A stretch of DNA of 64,000 nt from Oceanococcus sp964629015. GTDB taxonomy: Bacteria; Pseudomonadota; Gammaproteobacteria; Nevskiales; Oceanococcaceae. Position 1 is the first letter of the stretch. Each line of letters begins with the position of its first letter. The translations under genes were made by a program, and so were the position numbers. Below, piece by piece: positions 1-7,744 of this stretch. The DNA lies in contig CAZVMN010000008.1 in NCBI GenBank assembly GCA_964629015.1, forward strand, positions 127,342 to 191,341, given 5' to 3'. The notes below the pieces were generated by a model. It worked only from the letters and a program-made list of their open reading frames with translations. It did not search any database and had not been told where the DNA came from.

Positions 1-370
1 GCACGTTGGTGTAGACGTGGCGTTCCTCGACCGTCAGCTTGTGGTGATAGTCGTGAACGTCCTGGGCCATGTTGATGTCCAGCGGCGTCCAGTGGTTCTT
101 GTTGGCGTTGAGGAAGTATTTCCACGCCCACGGATACTTGAACGGGGCCAACTGGTTGATGTCGGCCATGCCGTTAACAATGCGCTTGTCCTCGGCGCGC
201 ACCGGTTTGGCGCTGATAACCGACTCGGGCAGCGGCTGGTTGGTCTGTGCAGATTCCAGCGCCGATCGCGCAACGGCGGCCTCGGCAGCGGACGGCTCGC
301 GCTTGGCGGCCGGAGCGGAGGCGGGTGACGGCGTCGGGGAGGAGTTTAAGGGGTCATCCCAGTTCAACAT
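1..370 (-). CDS. nrdB: Ribonucleoside-diphosphate reductase, beta subunit (partial, N-terminus only)
   Basis: The first 123 codons of class I ribonucleotide reductase small subunit are visible; the gene runs off the left edge. The beta subunit holds the metal centre and radical used by NrdA to reduce ribonucleotides in the cytoplasm. The start codon at 370 follows an AAGGA ribosome-binding site. The product opens with a Pro/Ala/Ser-rich stretch of about 40 residues, then the conserved entry to the ferritin-like domain (FKYPWAWKYF, about residues 77-86). The metal ligands lie beyond the window edge. It follows nrdA by 69 bp in the same direction, so the two are very likely one operon. Identification rests on the conserved N-terminal segment plus its place next to nrdA. 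Confidence 0.88.
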   Translation of the reverse strand, partial: MLNWDDPLNSSPTPSPASAPAAKREPSAAEAAVARSALESAQTNQPLPESVISAKPVRAEDKRIVNGMADINQLAPFKYPWAWKYFLNANKNHWTPLDINMAQDVHDYHHKLTVEERHVYTNV

Positions 371-407
371 CGTTTGCTTTCCTTGAAATTCGTGGCCTTG
401 AAAGGAG

Positions 408-425
408 CGGCGCCGTAAGGCGCCG
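408..425 (-). other. Intercistronic stem-loop between nrdA and nrdB
   Basis: A perfect 7-bp GC-only stem (CGGCGCC / GGCGCCG) with a 4-base loop lies 15 bases after the nrdA stop codon and before the nrdB ribosome-binding site. No T-run follows it, so it is probably not a strong terminator. It may stabilise the nrdA mRNA or set the nrdA:nrdB ratio. That role is inferred. Confidence 0.45.
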
Positions 426-439
426 GTCGCTCGGCTGTT

Positions 440-3340
440 TTACTGGCAGGCTTCGCAGTCCGGCTCAAGAATGGAGCAGACCTTGGGGCCTTCCTGGTTC
501 TTTGAGCTCATGGCGTCGGTTGTGACGGCGGAGGCGTTGTAATCCTCGGCACTGGAGCTTGTTTGCTCCACGTCGGTGGATCTGCCGGCGTGGGTCGCAC
601 CCATGGAGCGCAGGTAGTAGGTGGTCTTCAGACCACGCACCCAAGCCAGTTTGTACAGGCTGTCGAGTGCGCGACCGGACGGCTGCGCCATGTACAGGTT
701 CAGCGACTGCGCCTGGTCGATCCACTTCTGGCGACGGGATGCGGCTTCAATCAACCAACGCGAGTCGATTTCAAAAGCCGTCGCGTACTGTGCCTTGATG
801 TCTTCGGGCACGCGGTCGATGGCCTGTACCGAGCCATCGTAGTACTTCAGGTCGTTGACCATCACCGAATCCCATAAGCCGCGCTCTTTGAGGTCATTGA
901 CCAGATACGGGTTTATGACCGTGAACTCACCAGACAGGTTCGATTTGACGAACAGGTTCTGGTAGGTCGGCTCGATGGACTGCGACACCCCACAGATGTT
1001 GGAGATGGTCGCCGTCGGCGCGATCGCCATGGTGTTGGAGTTGCGCAGGCCATGGGTGGTGATCTGTACACGCAGGCTGTCCCAGTCGAGGGTCTGGCTG
1101 CGGTCCACTTCCAGGTAACCGCCGCGGCCTTCTTCCAGCTTGCTGATGGAGTCGATCGGCAGGATGCCCTGGCTCCACAGCGAACCATCAAAGGTGGCGT
1201 AGCTGCCGCGCTCCTGAGCCAACTGGCTGGAGGCCTGCAGGGCGTAGTACGACACCGCTTCCATGGAACGGTCGGCAAACTCCACCGCGTCCATGCTGGC
1301 GTAGGGCAGACGCTGTTTGTACAGCGCATCCTGGAAGCCCATGATGCCGATGCCCACCGGGCGGTGGCGCATGTTGGAGCGGCGCGCCTGCGGCACGCTG
1401 TAGTAGTTGTAGTCGATCACGTTGTCGAGCATGCGCATCGCGGTGGTGATGGTGCGCTCGAGCTTGGCCGTGTCCAGGCCGTTTTCATCGACGTGCTGGG
1501 CCAGGTTGATCGAACCCAGGTTGCACACGGCAATTTCATCGGCAGAGGTGTTCAGCGTGATTTCGGTGCACAGGTTGGAGCTGTGAACCACGCCGATGTG
1601 CTGCTGCGGCGAGCGCAGGTTGCACGGGTCCTTGAAGGTCACCCAGGGGTGGCCGGTCTCGAACAGCATGCCCAGCATCTTGCGCCACAGGTCCATCGCC
1701 TTGATGGTGCGGAACACCTTGATTTCGCCACGCGCGGCTTTTTCTTCGTAAGCCACATAGCGCTGCTCGAAGGCCTGGCCGACCAGATCATGCAGATCCG
1801 GTGTTTCGTTGGGCGAGAACAGGGTCCATTGGCCTTCCTGCGCGACACGCTTCATGAACAGATCGGGAATCCAGTTCGCCGTGTTCATGTCGTGGGTGCG
1901 GCGGCGGTCGTCACCGGTGTTCTTGCGCAGCTCGATGAACTCTTCCACATCGATGTGCCAGGTTTCGAGGTAGGCGCAAACTGCACCTTTGCGCTTACCA
2001 CCCTGGTTCACCGCAACCGCGGTGTCGTTGGCCACTTTCAGGAACGGTACAACGCCCTGGCTCTTGCCGTTGGTGCCCTTGATGTGGGCGCCAAGACCGC
2101 GCACGGAACTCCAGTCGTTGCCCAGGCCGCCGGCAAATTTCGACAACAGCGCGTTGTCCTTGATGGCGCCGTAAATGCCATCGAGATCATCCGGCACGGT
2201 GGTCAGGTAGCAGCTGGACAGCTGCGGGCGCAGCGTGCCGGAGTTGAACAGCGTGGGGGTGGAGCTCATGAAGTCGAAGCTGGAGAGCAGCTCGTAGAAC
2301 TCGATGGCGCGACCTTCGCGGTCAATTTCGTTGATCGCCAGACCCATGGCCACGCGCATGAAGAACGCCTGCGGCAATTCAAAGCGCTGGTCGTCTTCGC
2401 TGTGGATGAAGTAGCGGTCGTAGAGCGTCTGCAGGCCGAGGTAGGTGAACTGCTGGTCGCGCTCGGGTTTGAGTGCGGCACCCAGGCGAGCAAGGTCGTA
2501 GCGGGTCAGTTCGTCAGAGACCAGCTCCAGATCGGCAGCCCGACGGATGTAGGCGTCAAAGTATTCCGCGTAGCGACCGCTCATCTGCTCGGCAGTGGCG
2601 GAATCCGGGATGCCGGCAATGAAGCTCAGGGCTTCGCTGCGCAGGGTGTCGAGCAGCAGGCGGGCGGCAACATAGGTGTAGTTTGGCTCGCGCTCGATCA
2701 GCACGCGGGCGCTCATGGCCATGGCCTGACCAACGTCCTTTTCCGAGATGCCGTCGAACAGGTTGCGCAGGGTGTCTTTGAGCACCAGGGCTTCATCGAC
2801 ATTGTCGATGCCTTCGCAGGCTTCACCAATGACCTTGCGCAGGCGTGCTTCATCCAGTGCGCGACGGGTACCGTCCGCGGCGGTGACCGTCAGGCCGGAC
2901 TCGGCTTTCTTGGGTTTTTTGGTTGCCGACTCGGCTTCGCGCTTGGCCGCCTGGCGCTCGCGATAAAGCACGTAGTCACGTGCGACTTTTTGCTCGCCTG
3001 CACGCATCAGGGCCAGTTCAACCTGATCCTGGATGTCTTCAATGTGCAGCGTGCCACCCACATCAATGTTGCGGGTGATCTTTTCGGTGACCTGTTTGGT
3101 CAGCTTGGCGACCACTTCGTGGACACGCTTGGATTCGGCAGCACCACCACCTTCGACGGCGAGGAAGGCCTTGGTCATGGCGACCTTGATCTTGCTCGCA
3201 TCAAAAGGTGTGACCTTGCCGTTACGGCGAATCACTTTGAAACCGCCGGGCGCGGTGGCGCTCACGTCAGCGGATGGTTTGTCTCGGTTGGCAGAGGATG
3301 CGCTGGCGCGCTCCGCTGCTTCACTGATCTGGGCTTCCAT
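440..3340 (-). CDS. nrdA: Ribonucleoside-diphosphate reductase, alpha subunit
   Basis: This is the catalytic large subunit of class I ribonucleotide reductase (966 aa), which makes deoxyribonucleotides with NrdB. Two N-terminal ATP-cone domains are visible (about 34-125 and 149-240), the arrangement known from Pseudomonas aeruginosa NrdA, so dATP feedback control is expected. Active-site residues are present: Cys377 in an SSC motif, the N-x-C-x-E motif at 589-593 with the thiyl cysteine Cys591, and Cys606 in VCNLGS. The C-terminal tail carries the redox pair in DCEACQ (Cys962, Cys965). I chose the ATG at 3340 because the 16 extra codons up to 3388 are not conserved-looking and purine-rich GGGAG sequence precedes 3340. 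It is transcribed ahead of nrdB. Confidence 0.97.
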   Translation of the reverse strand: MEAQISEAAERASASSANRDKPSADVSATAPGGFKVIRRNGKVTPFDASKIKVAMTKAFLAVEGGGAAESKRVHEVVAKLTKQVTEKITRNIDVGGTLHIEDIQDQVELALMRAGEQKVARDYVLYRERQAAKREAESATKKPKKAESGLTVTAADGTRRALDEARLRKVIGEACEGIDNVDEALVLKDTLRNLFDGISEKDVGQAMAMSARVLIEREPNYTYVAARLLLDTLRSEALSFIAGIPDSATAEQMSGRYAEYFDAYIRRAADLELVSDELTRYDLARLGAALKPERDQQFTYLGLQTLYDRYFIHSEDDQRFELPQAFFMRVAMGLAINEIDREGRAIEFYELLSSFDFMSSTPTLFNSGTLRPQLSSCYLTTVPDDLDGIYGAIKDNALLSKFAGGLGNDWSSVRGLGAHIKGTNGKSQGVVPFLKVANDTAVAVNQGGKRKGAVCAYLETWHIDVEEFIELRKNTGDDRRRTHDMNTANWIPDLFMKRVAQEGQWTLFSPNETPDLHDLVGQAFEQRYVAYEEKAARGEIKVFRTIKAMDLWRKMLGMLFETGHPWVTFKDPCNLRSPQQHIGVVHSSNLCTEITLNTSADEIAVCNLGSINLAQHVDENGLDTAKLERTITTAMRMLDNVIDYNYYSVPQARRSNMRHRPVGIGIMGFQDALYKQRLPYASMDAVEFADRSMEAVSYYALQASSQLAQERGSYATFDGSLWSQGILPIDSISKLEEGRGGYLEVDRSQTLDWDSLRVQITTHGLRNSNTMAIAPTATISNICGVSQSIEPTYQNLFVKSNLSGEFTVINPYLVNDLKERGLWDSVMVNDLKYYDGSVQAIDRVPEDIKAQYATAFEIDSRWLIEAASRRQKWIDQAQSLNLYMAQPSGRALDSLYKLAWVRGLKTTYYLRSMGATHAGRSTDVEQTSSSAEDYNASAVTTDAMSSKNQEGPKVCSILEPDCEACQ

Positions 3341-3358
3341 GGATCTCCCTCCCCGGAG

Positions 3359-3422
3359 GTGCAGCATGACTGCACGAAAACAAAGCAAACTGCACGTCCG
3401 CTGTGCAGGCCTTATAAAGGCC
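3359..3422 (-). promoter_or_regulatory. Structured nrdA leader (three consecutive inverted repeats)
   Basis: The predicted nrdA 5' leader of about 108 nt contains three inverted repeats in a row: GTGCAG/CTGCAC with a 5-base loop (3359-3375), TGCAC/GTGCA with a 7-base loop (3391-3407), and GGCCTT/AAGGCC with a 3-base loop (3408-3422). The first ends close to the ribosome-binding region, so folding could affect translation. The repeats are seen directly; regulation is inferred. Confidence 0.4.
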
Positions 3423-3449
3423 GCATATCGTGTCGCAGCGACGTGGTGG

Positions 3450-3465
3450 ACACACTATATAGTGG
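3450..3465 (-). promoter_or_regulatory. NrdR box 1 (overlaps the nrdA -10)
   Basis: The 16-mer ACACACTATATAGTGG matches the known NrdR box consensus (ACACWATATATWGTGT) at 14 of 16 positions. It covers the TATATA -10 element of the nrdA promoter, which fits repression by the ATP-cone regulator NrdR. A second box lies 34 bp away, close to the usual three-helical-turn spacing. Confidence 0.85.
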
Positions 3466-3484
3466 GTTCAGGGGGTGTCGTCAA
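3456..3484 (-). promoter_or_regulatory. Sigma-70 promoter of nrdAB
   Basis: On the minus strand a TTGACG -35 (3479-3484) and a TATATA -10 (3456-3461) are separated by exactly 17 bp. Transcription would start near 3449 and give a leader of about 108 nt before nrdA. The promoter lies between and partly inside the two NrdR boxes. Confidence 0.75.
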
Positions 3485-3499
3485 CCCAACATATTGTGT
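3484..3499 (-). promoter_or_regulatory. NrdR box 2 (abuts the nrdA -35)
   Basis: The 16-mer ACCCAACATATTGTGT matches the NrdR consensus at 14 of 16 positions and touches the -35 element by one base. Paired NrdR boxes upstream of nrd operons are the established arrangement for this repressor. Confidence 0.83.
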
Positions 3500-3519
3500 T
3501 TACAAGCCGTGCATAAGCC

Positions 3520-3538
3520 TGTGGATAATTGTGGATAA
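3520..3538 (-). promoter_or_regulatory. Two perfect DnaA boxes upstream of nrdAB
   Basis: Two copies of TGTGGATAA (the complement of the perfect DnaA box TTATCCACA) lie at 3520-3528 and 3530-3538, in the same orientation and 10 bp apart. DnaA boxes upstream of nrdAB are known in Escherichia coli, where DnaA links dNTP supply to replication initiation. They sit about 20 bp upstream of NrdR box 2 and may also act on divergent manC. Confidence 0.8.
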
Positions 3539-3664
3539 ACTGGGCAAAACTGGTGTGAATACAAGCAAATTTCGCCTTTGAACAGGCAGTTGTCCCGGCC
3601 TCACCAAAATGTTCCGGGGACCGGTACACTGAGACCCTCCAAGACGACAAAAAATCCTCTAAAA

Positions 3665-5083
3665 ATGTTGATTCCCGTGCTGCTAGCCGGCGGTTCCGGC
3701 AGCCGTTTGTGGCCCCTCTCCAGAAAATTGCATCCCAAGCAATTTTTGCGTCTGACTGACGAACGGTCACTGCTGGAAAACACTGTGATGCGCGTGATGC
3801 GCGCACCCGATGTGGGGCCGGTACTGGCCATCGGCGGTGAGGACCATCGCTTCATCATTGCCGAGCACCTGCGGCGCATGGGCCAGGATGGTGCACGCAT
3901 CCTGCTTGAACCGGTCGGTCGCAATACCGCGCCGGCCGCGGCGGTGGCGGCGCTGGAAGTCGCGGCGCGACACGGCCCGGACACTTTGATGATGCTGTGT
4001 CCGTCCGATCATGTGATCACCAACGTTGAGGCCTTTGCCGATGCCGTGGCCGTGGCCGCGCGGGCAGCCGAGCCGGGGGGGATGGTGACTTTTGGCATTC
4101 GCGCCGAGCGGCCGGAAACCGGCTACGGCTATATCAAGGTCGGCGCCGCGCGTGGCGACGGCGCTTTTGCATTGGATCGTTTCGTCGAAAAGCCTGATCT
4201 GGAGACGGCGCAAACTTACGTCGCCGACGGTGGTTATTTCTGGAACGGTGGCATGTTTGTGTTCCGCGCCCAGACCTTGCTGGATGAGTTGGAGCGCCAT
4301 GCACCGCAGATGCTTCAGGCCTGCCGTGCCGCGCATGCGGGGGCGAGCGAGGATGGGCATTTCCTGCGGCTTGAGGCTGAAGCGTTCAGCGCATGCCCGG
4401 AAGATTCCATCGATTACGCAGTGATGGAAAAAACCCAGCGTGCCGCCGTGGTGCCGCTGGACTGTGGCTGGGATGATGTGGGTTCGTGGACCTATCTCAA
4501 CACCCTGGGTGAGAGCGATGCCGATGGCAACGTGGCCCAGGGCGATGTGTTGTTTGAAGGGGCCAGCAACACCTGGGTGCGGGCGCAGAACCGTTTGGTC
4601 GCCGCCGTGGGGACACGCGATCTGGTGATTGTGGAAACCAAGGATGCAGTGCTGGTGAGTGATGCCTCACAGGTTCAGCAGGTCAAAGCCATCGTCAAGC
4701 AACTTGAAGACAGTCAGCGTCAGGAAGCCCAGCTGCATCCGCGTGTCTATCGTCCTTGGGGTTCATACGAGGGTGTGGATGACGGGGCTCGGCATCAGGT
4801 GAAGCGCATTGTTGTTCAGCCCGGGGCCAAGCTGTCTTTGCAGATGCATCACCACCGCGCCGAGCATTGGATCGTGGTCAAAGGCACCGCCAGAGTGACC
4901 CGCGGTGAAGACACTTTCCTGCTCGGAGAGGACGAATCCACCTACATTCCTATGGGCACCACCCATCGTCTGGAAAATCCCGGCACGATTCCGCTGGAGC
5001 TGATTGAGGTGCAGACTGGTTCGTATCTGGGAGAGGACGACATCGTGCGTTTTGAAGATGACTACGGGCGCAACAAGCCATGA
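3665..5083 (+). CDS. manC: Mannose-1-phosphate guanylyltransferase / mannose-6-phosphate isomerase
   Basis: This bifunctional cytoplasmic enzyme (472 aa) would isomerise fructose-6-phosphate to mannose-6-phosphate and make GDP-mannose for surface polysaccharides (AlgA/ManC/CpsB family). The N-terminal nucleotidyltransferase shows GSGSRLWPLSR near residue 10 and PKQF near 25. The C-terminal cupin (type II phosphomannose isomerase) carries the metal-binding HHHRAEHW motif near 395. I start at 3665 because family members begin just before the glycine-rich loop; the longer frame from 3578 adds 29 unconserved codons. No clear Shine-Dalgarno sequence precedes it. The stop overlaps the next gene by 4 bases (ATGA). 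No mannose-specific transferase is identifiable beside it. Confidence 0.95.
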   Translation: MLIPVLLAGGSGSRLWPLSRKLHPKQFLRLTDERSLLENTVMRVMRAPDVGPVLAIGGEDHRFIIAEHLRRMGQDGARILLEPVGRNTAPAAAVAALEVAARHGPDTLMMLCPSDHVITNVEAFADAVAVAARAAEPGGMVTFGIRAERPETGYGYIKVGAARGDGAFALDRFVEKPDLETAQTYVADGGYFWNGGMFVFRAQTLLDELERHAPQMLQACRAAHAGASEDGHFLRLEAEAFSACPEDSIDYAVMEKTQRAAVVPLDCGWDDVGSWTYLNTLGESDADGNVAQGDVLFEGASNTWVRAQNRLVAAVGTRDLVIVETKDAVLVSDASQVQQVKAIVKQLEDSQRQEAQLHPRVYRPWGSYEGVDDGARHQVKRIVVQPGAKLSLQMHHHRAEHWIVVKGTARVTRGEDTFLLGEDESTYIPMGTTHRLENPGTIPLELIEVQTGSYLGEDDIVRFEDDYGRNKP

Positions 5084-5895
5084 TGCGCATGGCGCGGGCA
5101 TTCGCAGGACTCGGCCTGCTGGCAGCGGGCGGGGCGGTGGCGCAAGCCCCCGGCGATGATCCGGTACAGGCTTTGTTGGATTGCGCGGCGCGCAACGTGC
5201 CGACGCAGAGTTTTCTTCAAGCGGCTGAATTTGAAGTGGCCCAGGACGGCACTGCGCAACGGCGCATCGGCGCCTCCTTGGCTGGGATGCGCGACAGCGA
5301 GCATGTGACCCTCAACATCACGGTCAGCGCACCATCCGATGTGGCGGGCACGGCGGTGTTGTTGCGTCAGGGTGAGAGCGGGCGTGAGGACATGCGCATG
5401 TACCTGCCAGCTTTGCAGCGCGTACGCCCGATCACTGGCGGCATGGCGGATCAGGGCATCCTGGGCACCGATTTCAGCTACCGCGATATGCGCGACATTT
5501 ATGGCGCTTTACGCGCCGGTCAGGCTCGTTTGTTAGGCCCGGGCAAAATCGATGAGACCGCGACCCAGCGTTTGGAATTGATTCCGGCGGCGGAGCAACA
5601 GTCACCGTATCAGCGCATGGTCGCGGATTTTTCCGAAACCGACTGTGTGCTTTTGGCCGTTGATTTTGAATCGCCAGGCCGCGGGGTGACCAAACGCCTG
5701 GTTGGCGACATCGCCTCGCTCACTCAGCTCGGCGAGCGCAGCATGTTGCTGCGTTACACCATGCACGATCTGGAAAAGAACTCGCAGACCTTGCTGAAGC
5801 TGGGTGTGCCCGAATACGACGAAGAGATCCGCGCGTTGGCGTTTCATCCGGGCTCGTTTTACCGCTATCGCAACAAAGCGGCGGCGCCGGAATAA
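5080..5895 (+). CDS. LolA-like outer-membrane lipoprotein-sorting protein (exported)
   Basis: A 271-aa protein with an N-terminal signal peptide (about residues 1-22, ending near AVAQA). It belongs to the group annotated 'outer membrane lipoprotein-sorting protein' (TP_0789-type LolA-like domain). The hallmark is the YLPALQRVRPI segment near 107, followed by GTDFSYRDMRDI near 128; both match the paralogue at 22461-23252. Family members are thought to form periplasmic beta-folds that carry lipids or lipoproteins; the cargo is unknown. It is translationally coupled to manC through a 4-base overlap and faces the DUF1302 barrel gene across 19 bp. It is not the housekeeping LolA, which is shorter and differs in sequence. 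Confidence 0.75.
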   Translation: MMRMARAFAGLGLLAAGGAVAQAPGDDPVQALLDCAARNVPTQSFLQAAEFEVAQDGTAQRRIGASLAGMRDSEHVTLNITVSAPSDVAGTAVLLRQGESGREDMRMYLPALQRVRPITGGMADQGILGTDFSYRDMRDIYGALRAGQARLLGPGKIDETATQRLELIPAAEQQSPYQRMVADFSETDCVLLAVDFESPGRGVTKRLVGDIASLTQLGERSMLLRYTMHDLEKNSQTLLKLGVPEYDEEIRALAFHPGSFYRYRNKAAAPE

Positions 5896-5914
5896 CCGGC
5901 ACCGCCGCGTCAGC

Positions 5915-7729
5915 CTAGAAGCTGTAGCCCAAGGAGATCGAGACGTTGTCGCGATCTTTGATCAGGTTGTAGCTGCCGCCGCCCCAGTAGCGCTGATAGC
6001 CCAGCCCCAATTCCCACACGCTCAGGTAGGTGGTTTTGATGCCCATGACCAGGGACTTGCGACCGTCGACGAAGTTGAGGATCGGGGTCGCTGAAGTGCC
6101 TTTCACATCGTGCGCAAATACGATGGTCGGCGCGACCACGTAACGGTTCAGCACGTTGTTGTAGGTCAGCTGGGTGGCGATGCGATAACCCCAGGAGAAG
6201 GCGTCAGCGTAGCCATCTGTCTGGGTGATTGGCCCATTGGCATCCACCAGGCCCACCGCTGCGGCGACCACCGGGTTGGCTGGCAGGTAGCTGCCGGGGC
6301 CTTCCAGCAGAAGCTCATCTTTGTCGGGCATGCTGTGGATATGACTGCCGGCAACTTCAACCAGCAGCAAGGCCTGATCATTGCGCAGCCACTTGGCCGG
6401 GCCAAAGATTTTGGTCGTCGACACATCCCACTGACTCACATCAAAGCGGCGGTAGCCCTGGATCTCTTCATTCGGCTGAAAAGGCCCGATTTGTGAGGGC
6501 AGCGGGGTACGCAGGCCGGCCAAAAGCACTTCCACGTCTTCCAGCTGTAACGGCTGGTCCTGCTTCAGGCTGTACTCGCCTTGCAGCGCCAGGCCGCCAA
6601 ACGGCAAGGACATATTGAAGCTGATGCCATACAGGGAAATGTCTTCCGGGTACTCGACGAAGTAGCCACCGACCGGGGCGATGCCCTCGAAGCCCAGCGG
6701 AGCGGCGAAGCCGCTGACCAAGGGCAGGCGGCTGTGATAGTTCGCCGCGTAGAGTCCCAGATCGACGCCACCCAATGCCGGGGTGAAGATACGCAGGGCG
6801 ACACCGCCTTGCCCGCCATCATCCGGTTTGCGGTCGGCTTTGCGTGGAATCGCAGAACCGCCTGCTGCCGCTGCACACGTGCCGGGACCTGACAACTCAG
6901 GACAACCACCGAAGCCAACTTCGGCGGTCTCGCCGCCGTAGCCGGCAAAGTCGTTACTTGCAAAGAAGCTGCCGGAAGGGTCGGCCTCGGTAGAGACCCA
7001 GTCGTACTGGTAAAAGCCTTCAATCGAGATGTTGTCGGTCAAATCCGCTGAGGCCCACGCCATACCGGCGGGAATGAACACCTCGGACAGATCCACCCCG
7101 GGCACGCGCAATTGCGAAGCATCCGCGGCAATGATCGAGTTGATGCCGTTGAGGACCAGTGCCGATTCGCCCCAGTTGAGCACTTGATGACCAAGGCGGA
7201 AGCTCAGATAGCGCTTGCCCAGTTGGACGGTGCCAAAGATGAAGCCTTCCAGCAGATCGGCGTCGTTGCCTATGCGGTCGCGCAGGTTGTCACGTCGGCG
7301 TTGCAAGTCAGCCGGGCCGGCCAGTCGGGTCGGTGGGCCTGCATAGTCTTCTGCATCGAAGAAATCGTGGTCATTCAGCACCGCGTCGTAAAGATAGCTG
7401 CCGCGGACCTGAGCGCCAAAATCGCCCCAGTTTAGATACAGCGTGGAGGTCACCTTCAGGCCGCCGGAGATCATATCGCCCTTGTCGAACGCCAGATTGC
7501 CGTCGTCGCCGTTGGTGGAGTAAGCCAAGCCCTGTCGACCATCAGCCGTGACATTGGATCGGCCGATGATGTCGGGGCTTTGATCCTCAATACGCCACGC
7601 AGCGCCGGCGGTGATTGCGGTGTCGATCCGCCCGCTGACGGAGCCGAGGTCAAAGCTGGCGGCCAGTGCGGTGGAACTGCTCATGCCGGTCACGATCAGG
7701 CCGGCCATCAAATGATTGAGTGTTTTCAT
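5915..7729 (-). CDS. DUF1302 family outer-membrane beta-barrel protein
   Basis: A 604-aa exported protein with a signal peptide (about 1-23, ending TALAA) and a beta-barrel-like sequence of alternating polar and aromatic residues ending in a C-terminal Phe (SLGYSF), the usual Bam recognition signal. The start region (FDLGSVSGRIDTAITAGAAW) and the motifs GHQVLNWGES and INSI are typical of DUF1302. In other bacteria DUF1302 genes often occur with DUF1329 and RND/MMPL genes linked to hydrophobic substrates. Here it lies 15 bp downstream of a surface lipase gene on the same strand, which suggests an operon in which the barrel handles the lipase products. That role is inference. Confidence 0.82.
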   Translation of the reverse strand: MKTLNHLMAGLIVTGMSSSTALAASFDLGSVSGRIDTAITAGAAWRIEDQSPDIIGRSNVTADGRQGLAYSTNGDDGNLAFDKGDMISGGLKVTSTLYLNWGDFGAQVRGSYLYDAVLNDHDFFDAEDYAGPPTRLAGPADLQRRRDNLRDRIGNDADLLEGFIFGTVQLGKRYLSFRLGHQVLNWGESALVLNGINSIIAADASQLRVPGVDLSEVFIPAGMAWASADLTDNISIEGFYQYDWVSTEADPSGSFFASNDFAGYGGETAEVGFGGCPELSGPGTCAAAAGGSAIPRKADRKPDDGGQGGVALRIFTPALGGVDLGLYAANYHSRLPLVSGFAAPLGFEGIAPVGGYFVEYPEDISLYGISFNMSLPFGGLALQGEYSLKQDQPLQLEDVEVLLAGLRTPLPSQIGPFQPNEEIQGYRRFDVSQWDVSTTKIFGPAKWLRNDQALLLVEVAGSHIHSMPDKDELLLEGPGSYLPANPVVAAAVGLVDANGPITQTDGYADAFSWGYRIATQLTYNNVLNRYVVAPTIVFAHDVKGTSATPILNFVDGRKSLVMGIKTTYLSVWELGLGYQRYWGGGSYNLIKDRDNVSISLGYSF

Positions 7730-7744
7730 GATGGGTCTCCTGGA

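Noticed and set aside
1052..3538. An 828-codon open frame on the + strand opposite nrdA
   Set aside because: It is a shadow of nrdA in GC-rich DNA. nrdA has full catalytic motifs, while this frame has low-complexity, His/Gly/Val-rich content and no recognisable domain.
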